This document shows, one piece after another, positions 22,291 to 26,125 of a DNA stretch of 26,125 nt; position 1 is the stretch's first letter, and every line of letters starts with the position of its first letter. The stretch covers positions 1 through 26,125 of the forward strand of contig JAJXYN010000002.1 of assembly GCA_021780535.1 (NCBI GenBank), in the 5' to 3' direction. Below the pieces are notes generated by a model. That model was given only the letters and a program-made list of their open reading frames with translations, searched no databases and was not told the DNA's origin. Source of the DNA: a bacterium. Lineage in GTDB: Bacteria; Patescibacteria; ABY1; JAGPKW01. Both the position numbers and the translations under genes were made by a program.

Positions 22291-22319
22291 ATTATAACAT
22301 ATTTATGATAATTTGTCAA
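22291..22319 (-). promoter_or_regulatory. Perfect sigma70 promoter of the 21449-22219 gene
   Basis: Minus strand TTGACA (22314-22319), 17 nt, TATAAT (22291-22296). Both hexamers are perfect. Confidence 0.9.
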
Positions 22320-22364
22320 TAAAACAATAACACTATTTTTCTAATTATCTAATCCTCTAAAAAT

Positions 22365-22449
22365 AAAAAAGACCCTCCCCTTGAGTCAATAAGTTGTTTA
22401 GACTTAAAGGCCTCAAAGGTCGGGTTTGCCTAGTTTTCAACAACTAGGC
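22365..22449 (-). terminator. Stop-codon hairpin plus two-storey terminator of the 22444-23106 gene
   Basis: GCCTAGTT (22428-22435) with AACTAGGC (22442-22449) is a perfect 8-bp hairpin holding the TAG stop. Next comes an outer stem of 14-nt arms (22372-22385 with 22412-22425, a few mismatches) and an inner stem TAAGT/ACTTA, then six T. Confidence 0.75.
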
Positions 22450-23106
22450 GGATGCGGAAACCCGTTCGATGGGTTCCGCCTCCATCTGGAAATCGTCGTT
22501 GCTCTTGTGGGCGGCGACGACTTCTTCCGGGGAGGCGAGCTGCAAGCTCACCGGGATGGTGGGCTTGCCGAACATGGCTTCCTGGATGGGAACGTCCTTT
22601 TGCGCGACGTTCTTCATGGGGAGTCGGAAGACCTTCGCCTTCCCATCGCTGGCCGGCTCCTTGGGAACCGGGTCGTTGAGAGTGACGAACCAGCGTTCGC
22701 CATCGGCGACCTTACCAAACCTCCCTTCCATTTTTTCCTGGAAGATTTGGTACTTGGCCGGATGGGCGAGGGCCCAATCGGCGGCCAGCTGGAAACTGTC
22801 TTCGCTGTTCGCGCTGGCGAGCTCCACGACCTTCTTGCGAAAGTCGCGAACATGACTCCACCTGAAGGAATCGGCCGTCATGCCGTACTGGAACGATATG
22901 GGCTCGTCCGTGAGCTTCCCATCTTTCCCCTTTCGGAAAAAGACGAAAGCCCCGAAGAGCTCCAACACATTCCCGGGGTCCACAACTCCGGCAGCGCGAA
23001 GCTTCTTTCTCAGGGCTTCCATGCCCTTCTCTGAGCGGTAGTTGGCCGCGGGGAGAAGGATACCCTCTTCCACCTTCCCGAAAAAGAATTTGCTGTTCTC
23101 GGCCAT
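22444..23106 (-). CDS. Unknown 220-residue protein in a GC-rich stand-alone unit
   Basis: Not recognised. Start at ATG 23106, five nt after AAAGGAGG. Soluble protein without signal peptide; it contains FGKVEEGILLPAANYRSEKG, an aromatic middle (FQYGMTADSFRWSHVRDF), ALAHPAKYQIFQEKMEGRFG (about 112-131) and a Pro/Glu-rich acidic tail ending SASA. About 65% G+C in a sampled line (39 of 60 at 22621-22680) against 14 of 60 at 23281-23340 in the adjoining glycosyltransferase. It is the most GC-rich gene of the window. The antisense frames are open only because of this composition. The neighbouring unit downstream shares direction and architecture but not sequence. Confidence 0.75.
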   Translation of the reverse strand: MAENSKFFFGKVEEGILLPAANYRSEKGMEALRKKLRAAGVVDPGNVLELFGAFVFFRKGKDGKLTDEPISFQYGMTADSFRWSHVRDFRKKVVELASANSEDSFQLAADWALAHPAKYQIFQEKMEGRFGKVADGERWFVTLNDPVPKEPASDGKAKVFRLPMKNVAQKDVPIQEAMFGKPTIPVSLQLASPEEVVAAHKSNDDFQMEAEPIERVSASA

Positions 23107-23178
23107 ATTGGCCTCCTTTAAACAAACTTTGATTATCCCTATTCTTCTCGTGAAAGAAAGAGATGAATCTTGACACAC

Positions 23179-23207
23179 ATAATAGCACATTTTACACGTT
23201 TTGTCAA
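23179..23207 (-). promoter_or_regulatory. sigma70 promoter of the 22444-23106 gene
   Basis: Minus strand perfect TTGACA (23202-23207), 17 nt, TATTAT (23179-23184). Confidence 0.85.
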
Positions 23208-23224
23208 ATAATAGAGCACGTATT

Positions 23225-24157
23225 CTATTTCATCTCTAAAAATTCATTCCAAGATTTAAAAAATATTTTTGGTTTAAAAATAAAATAATAAAAAGCCTTT
23301 CCAGTTTCTTCTATAAGCACATACAAATTAAAGCTTTTTAGATTTTTATTAAGCATTAATAAATGATTTCTATAAGACAAGTGAGATAAAAAATCTTTAT
23401 CATTATTTTTTCTATTAATCTTATCTATTAAATTTTGATTGTTATTGCCAGAAAAGCCTCTTTCATGATATGCAATAGCATTACTAATATATTTAGCTTT
23501 TAAACCATTATTTTTGAACCTCCATGCCAAGTCTATGTCTTCTTTATACATAAAAAATCTCTCATCAAAGTAACCATGAGAGTCTTTTATTTTTTCTAAA
23601 GAAGATCTTCTATATAAAACTAGAGCACCAGTAATGCCAAAAACATCTCTTGGTTCATTAAATTGATTATTATCAACACTCCCCTCTCCTAAATTAAAAA
23701 ATCTATAACCCTTAGTATGGTTTAATCCAATGCAATCAATAATGTTGGTTTTTTTTATTTCAAAATTTCTCATTCCATCGCATTCATTCTCATCCATTCT
23801 CATTTTAAGTAATTTTCCTCCACAACTCCCATATTCGTTATTATTGTTCATAAAATCAACCAATTTTTCCAAAAAATCAGGTTCTAATATAATGTCTTGG
23901 TTAGTAACTAAAATATATTTAGAATCATTAAAATCAATCATTTGATTGTGCCCTCTAGCAAAACCAACATTTTCTTTATTTTCTATTAATTTAATATTGG
24001 GATAATTTTGTTTTATAAAATTTACAGAATTATCACTAGAATTATTATCAACAACAATAACTTCAAAATCCTTAAAAGATTGATTAAAAATAGAATCAAA
24101 ACAAGGTTTAATATATTTAAGACCATTATAAATAATAATATTAATAGATACTTTCAT
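23225..24157 (-). CDS. GT2 family glycosyltransferase (rhamnosyltransferase-like)
   Basis: GT-A fold glycosyltransferase of surface polysaccharide synthesis. It opens MKVSINIIIYNGLKYIKPCF, with VIVVDNNSSDNSVNFI (about 34-49), NVGFARGHN (about 63-71), and the DXD-position motif TNQD (about 85-88; usually NPD). FGITGALVLYRRSSLEKI and ERFFMYKEDIDLAWRFKNNG are the typical acceptor/base motifs, ED-DL-W-R being well kept. Length 310 is normal. A loop near residues 119-135 (KMRMDENECDGMRNFEI) is coded by a GAATGAGA repeat and is longer than usual. ATG start, no SD. Confidence 0.9.
   Translation of the reverse strand: MKVSINIIIYNGLKYIKPCFDSIFNQSFKDFEVIVVDNNSSDNSVNFIKQNYPNIKLIENKENVGFARGHNQMIDFNDSKYILVTNQDIILEPDFLEKLVDFMNNNNEYGSCGGKLLKMRMDENECDGMRNFEIKKTNIIDCIGLNHTKGYRFFNLGEGSVDNNQFNEPRDVFGITGALVLYRRSSLEKIKDSHGYFDERFFMYKEDIDLAWRFKNNGLKAKYISNAIAYHERGFSGNNNQNLIDKINRKNNDKDFLSHLSYRNHLLMLNKNLKSFNLYVLIEETGKAFYYFIFKPKIFFKSWNEFLEMK
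23770..23806 (-). repeat. CATTCTCATCC-type degenerate repeat inside the GT2 gene
   Basis: Several CATTC/CTCATCC units; contains the exact 14-mer ATTCTCATCCATTC shared with 1116-1129. Confidence 0.6.
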
Positions 24158-24186
24158 AAATTTATTAATAATAAAGACAAAATATT

Positions 24187-24210
24187 AATGATAAATAATT
24201 ACTTATCATT
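24187..24210. promoter_or_regulatory. Palindrome upstream of the GT2 gene
   Basis: AATGATAA with TTATCATT, perfect 8-bp arms and an 8-nt gap, 30 nt before the GT2 start. Possible operator or hairpin. Confidence 0.3.
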
Positions 24211-24243
24211 ATGATCTTATTATATAGATATTATTAAAAAAAT

Positions 24244-24273
24244 AAATACACATGAATTTAATCACGTGTATTT
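24244..24273 (-). terminator. Terminator of the 24280-25989 gene
   Basis: AAATACACATG (24244-24254) with CACGTGTATTT (24263-24273), 11 bp with one mismatch or wobble, followed by a T-rich run on the minus strand. Confidence 0.75.
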
Positions 24274-24279
24274 AAAATG

Positions 24280-25989
24280 TTATTTAACAGTTTTCATCAT
24301 AGGTTGAATACCTACAGGTGGTTGAGGTGTTGTTGTGTTATTTTTTTGGTCAGTATTATTTTTAATAATTTCATCAATAGAATCTTTTGTTAAAGGAATT
24401 ATTATATTTTTTTTATATACAACAGTATTATCTTTTGATGTATTTGACGTATTATCTATGTCTAAAATCATAGCAGGAATAAATAATTCATAAGATGTAT
24501 TATTTTCGTATTTGTAAGATCTAACATAAACGATATTAGGATTTTTAACATTCAAAGTCGCTTCTTTTGGAGTAGAATCGGTTCCAGAGTTATTAGTAAC
24601 AGTCATATATCTGTAAGGAGAAACTTCTCCACCAATTTTTATAACCTCTAACAATCTATCAGTATTTGTTTCTAAGTCGTACTTAGATGACTCATACTTT
24701 TGAGATTGCAATCCATAAAGCCCAGAAACTTGATTTGATATTGTGTCAATATTAACAGTCATTCCAATTTTATTACCATAACTTTCATAAACTTCTTTGC
24801 CATTTATTATAAGTGGATAAATAACGCTAATAGAGGTTGGTAAATAATAATTTTCTTTATCAGTAGATTGATTGTAATAAGTTTTCCAATCATCTATGAC
24901 TTCAGGTTTACCATAATTTTTTACATCTATGCCATATTTAGTTATAAAGTCGTTAGATGTTTTTATTAAACTATCATCAGATGGAATGTCTGAAATTTGA
25001 AGTTTTTTATTGTAATCTATATTAGGCCATTTTTGCCAATTTTTATTTATAGATAAACTTCCATCAGTAAAATTAAAATAAATAGAATAACCATTGTCAG
25101 CGTTTTCATCTAATGCAATATTGTTTAATGTTAAATTTTTAAAGCTTGATAAGTTAACACTCCCAATATTAATAATGCCAGGATTAAAATCAGTAGCATT
25201 AAGAGAAACTCTTTTTAAAACATTTAAATCAGTTGTATCGTAAGTTAATTTATCCTTAGAATCAGTATATATATATGTGTAATAGATTGGATTGTAAGGC
25301 ATCATTAGACTGCCGGTTTTTAAAACAGAAGATGGGCTAGCAATCATTGGAGAATTTGTCGTAGAAGTTGTAGGAGTGGTAGATGATGAAGAAGTTGAAG
25401 AATTAATACTCGCAACTGTTTGAGAAGATTCAGTAGAAGATCCATCAACAGGGTCTGGTGATAGTATAGACATTGCTCCAAAAGCATTGCCACCTACACT
25501 TTTTACAACTAATTTATCGTCCACTTTAGCTATCAAATCGGTAGTCGTATTTTTGGTATTATTGCTTTGTGTAGTTGTGGTTTGACTGTTATTTGTATTA
25601 TTTATTTTATTTGTTGAATTAGTTTTATTTCCAAAACTTATTTGTCCAGAACTAATCATAAAATATGCAGCTACAAGAATAGCTATCGTAGAAACACTAG
25701 CACCACCTAATATATAGTTAATTTTTTTCATAAATATCAAAAGGTTAGATTCTTTAGGTAAATCACTTGAAAGATTAATTTTTCTATTCAAGTTATCTCT
25801 TTTAAATGATTGAATTTTTAATAATATTTCTTCTTTAAGATTTTGTTTGAAATTTTCATCAAATTCAGTGTCTGGTCTAGAATAATTTATTTCTAATATA
25901 ATATCTTTTAATTCTTTTTCATAAGACCTTAAGTCTTCATCAATCATATACAGATCAAACAGTATCTCGTTTAATTGACTGTCTTTCAT
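24280..25989 (-). CDS. Single-pass membrane protein with anti-sigma-like topology, function unknown
   Basis: 569 residues. The N-terminal ~85 residues are charged and helical (LYMIDEDLRSYEKELKDI, then PDTEFDENFKQNLKEEILLK). A single membrane helix lies at about 90-111 (INYILGGASVSTIAILVAAY). It is followed by a Thr/Asn/Ser-rich linker to about 230 and a large exported domain without Cys motifs, containing LTYDTTDLNVLKRVSLNATDFN and YRYMTVTNNSG. A cytoplasmic helical N-terminus with the PxxxF..NL pattern, one helix and an exported domain is the build of anti-sigma factors, but no zinc-binding motif is seen and no sigma factor is visible at the window edge. Not assigned to a family. Its own terminator follows. 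Confidence 0.75.
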   Translation of the reverse strand: MKDSQLNEILFDLYMIDEDLRSYEKELKDIILEINYSRPDTEFDENFKQNLKEEILLKIQSFKRDNLNRKINLSSDLPKESNLLIFMKKINYILGGASVSTIAILVAAYFMISSGQISFGNKTNSTNKINNTNNSQTTTTQSNNTKNTTTDLIAKVDDKLVVKSVGGNAFGAMSILSPDPVDGSSTESSQTVASINSSTSSSSTTPTTSTTNSPMIASPSSVLKTGSLMMPYNPIYYTYIYTDSKDKLTYDTTDLNVLKRVSLNATDFNPGIINIGSVNLSSFKNLTLNNIALDENADNGYSIYFNFTDGSLSINKNWQKWPNIDYNKKLQISDIPSDDSLIKTSNDFITKYGIDVKNYGKPEVIDDWKTYYNQSTDKENYYLPTSISVIYPLIINGKEVYESYGNKIGMTVNIDTISNQVSGLYGLQSQKYESSKYDLETNTDRLLEVIKIGGEVSPYRYMTVTNNSGTDSTPKEATLNVKNPNIVYVRSYKYENNTSYELFIPAMILDIDNTSNTSKDNTVVYKKNIIIPLTKDSIDEIIKNNTDQKNNTTTPQPPVGIQPMMKTVK

Positions 25990-26125
25990 AAATTTATTTT
26001 TAGATAATTAATGAGCATAATATGTATAATTTATTCTAATTGTGTTTTATAAAATTAGACATTATTTGGTTTGTAATAAGTATAAAAAATACAAGTATAG
26101 ATTCTTTTCTTATTAAAGCGAGATC

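Noticed and set aside
22426..23034. 202-codon plus-strand ORF and other overlapping frames
   Set aside because: Same reason: GC-rich antisense of the 22444-23106 gene, starting inside its stop-codon hairpin.

Overview
The window looks like chromosomal DNA of an uncultivated Candidate Phyla Radiation (Patescibacteria) bacterium. The evidence is a very AT-rich coding background, host genes without a clear Shine-Dalgarno (SD) sequence, an alanyl-tRNA synthetase that ends after the editing domain, a TrbC/VirB2-like pilin, a DUF4012 protein, short HPF, FtsQ-like and MltG proteins, and a SecD carrying parvulin domains. No rRNA, tRNA or CRISPR array was seen. The lineage call is inference.

Layout. 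From 1 to 9.34 kb all genes are on the + strand: a partial Cys-rich protein, pilin, WecG/TagA glycosyltransferase, AlaRS, HPF, dUTPase, DUF4012 protein, S41 protease and FtsQ-like protein. From 9.34 to 11.8 kb lies a mostly non-coding region. It holds a 33-residue membrane microprotein, a 14-bp perfect inverted repeat at its two ends, an internal ~80-90 bp direct repeat, a likely non-coding RNA with a consensus promoter, two unknown GC-richer genes, and a stretch with DnaA-box matches and periodic TTGACA elements. From 11.8 to 15.0 kb are MltG (-), CorA (+) and Dus (+). From 15.1 kb to the end everything is on the - strand: a small unknown gene, a candidate structured RNA, SecF, SecD, two family-4-type glycosyltransferases, two large GC-rich unknown genes, a GT2 glycosyltransferase and a single-pass membrane protein of anti-sigma-like topology. 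Genes on the two sides mostly point towards each other.

The most unusual feature is a set of minus-strand transcription units that differ from everything around them (coding: 10311-10664, 10806-11075, 15141-15371, 21449-22219, 22444-23106; apparently non-coding: ~9950-10173 and 15483-15660). Every one has its own sigma70 promoter with exactly 17 nt between the -35 and -10 hexamers, mostly with a perfect or one-off TTGACA. The coding ones have a strong SD (AGGAGG or AAGGAG), G+C well above the host genes, no recognisable homology, several have leader hairpins just before the SD or hairpins spanning the stop codon, and most end in a two-storey terminator (outer stem, internal loop, inner stem). 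This repeated architecture suggests a family of highly expressed, recently acquired or specially regulated cassettes, and is the best candidate here for an undescribed system.

The remaining genes form ordinary envelope and secretion modules: SecDF for export, MltG/FtsQ/S41 for wall growth and division, and several glycosyltransferases for surface glycans, with a T4SS-like pilin.
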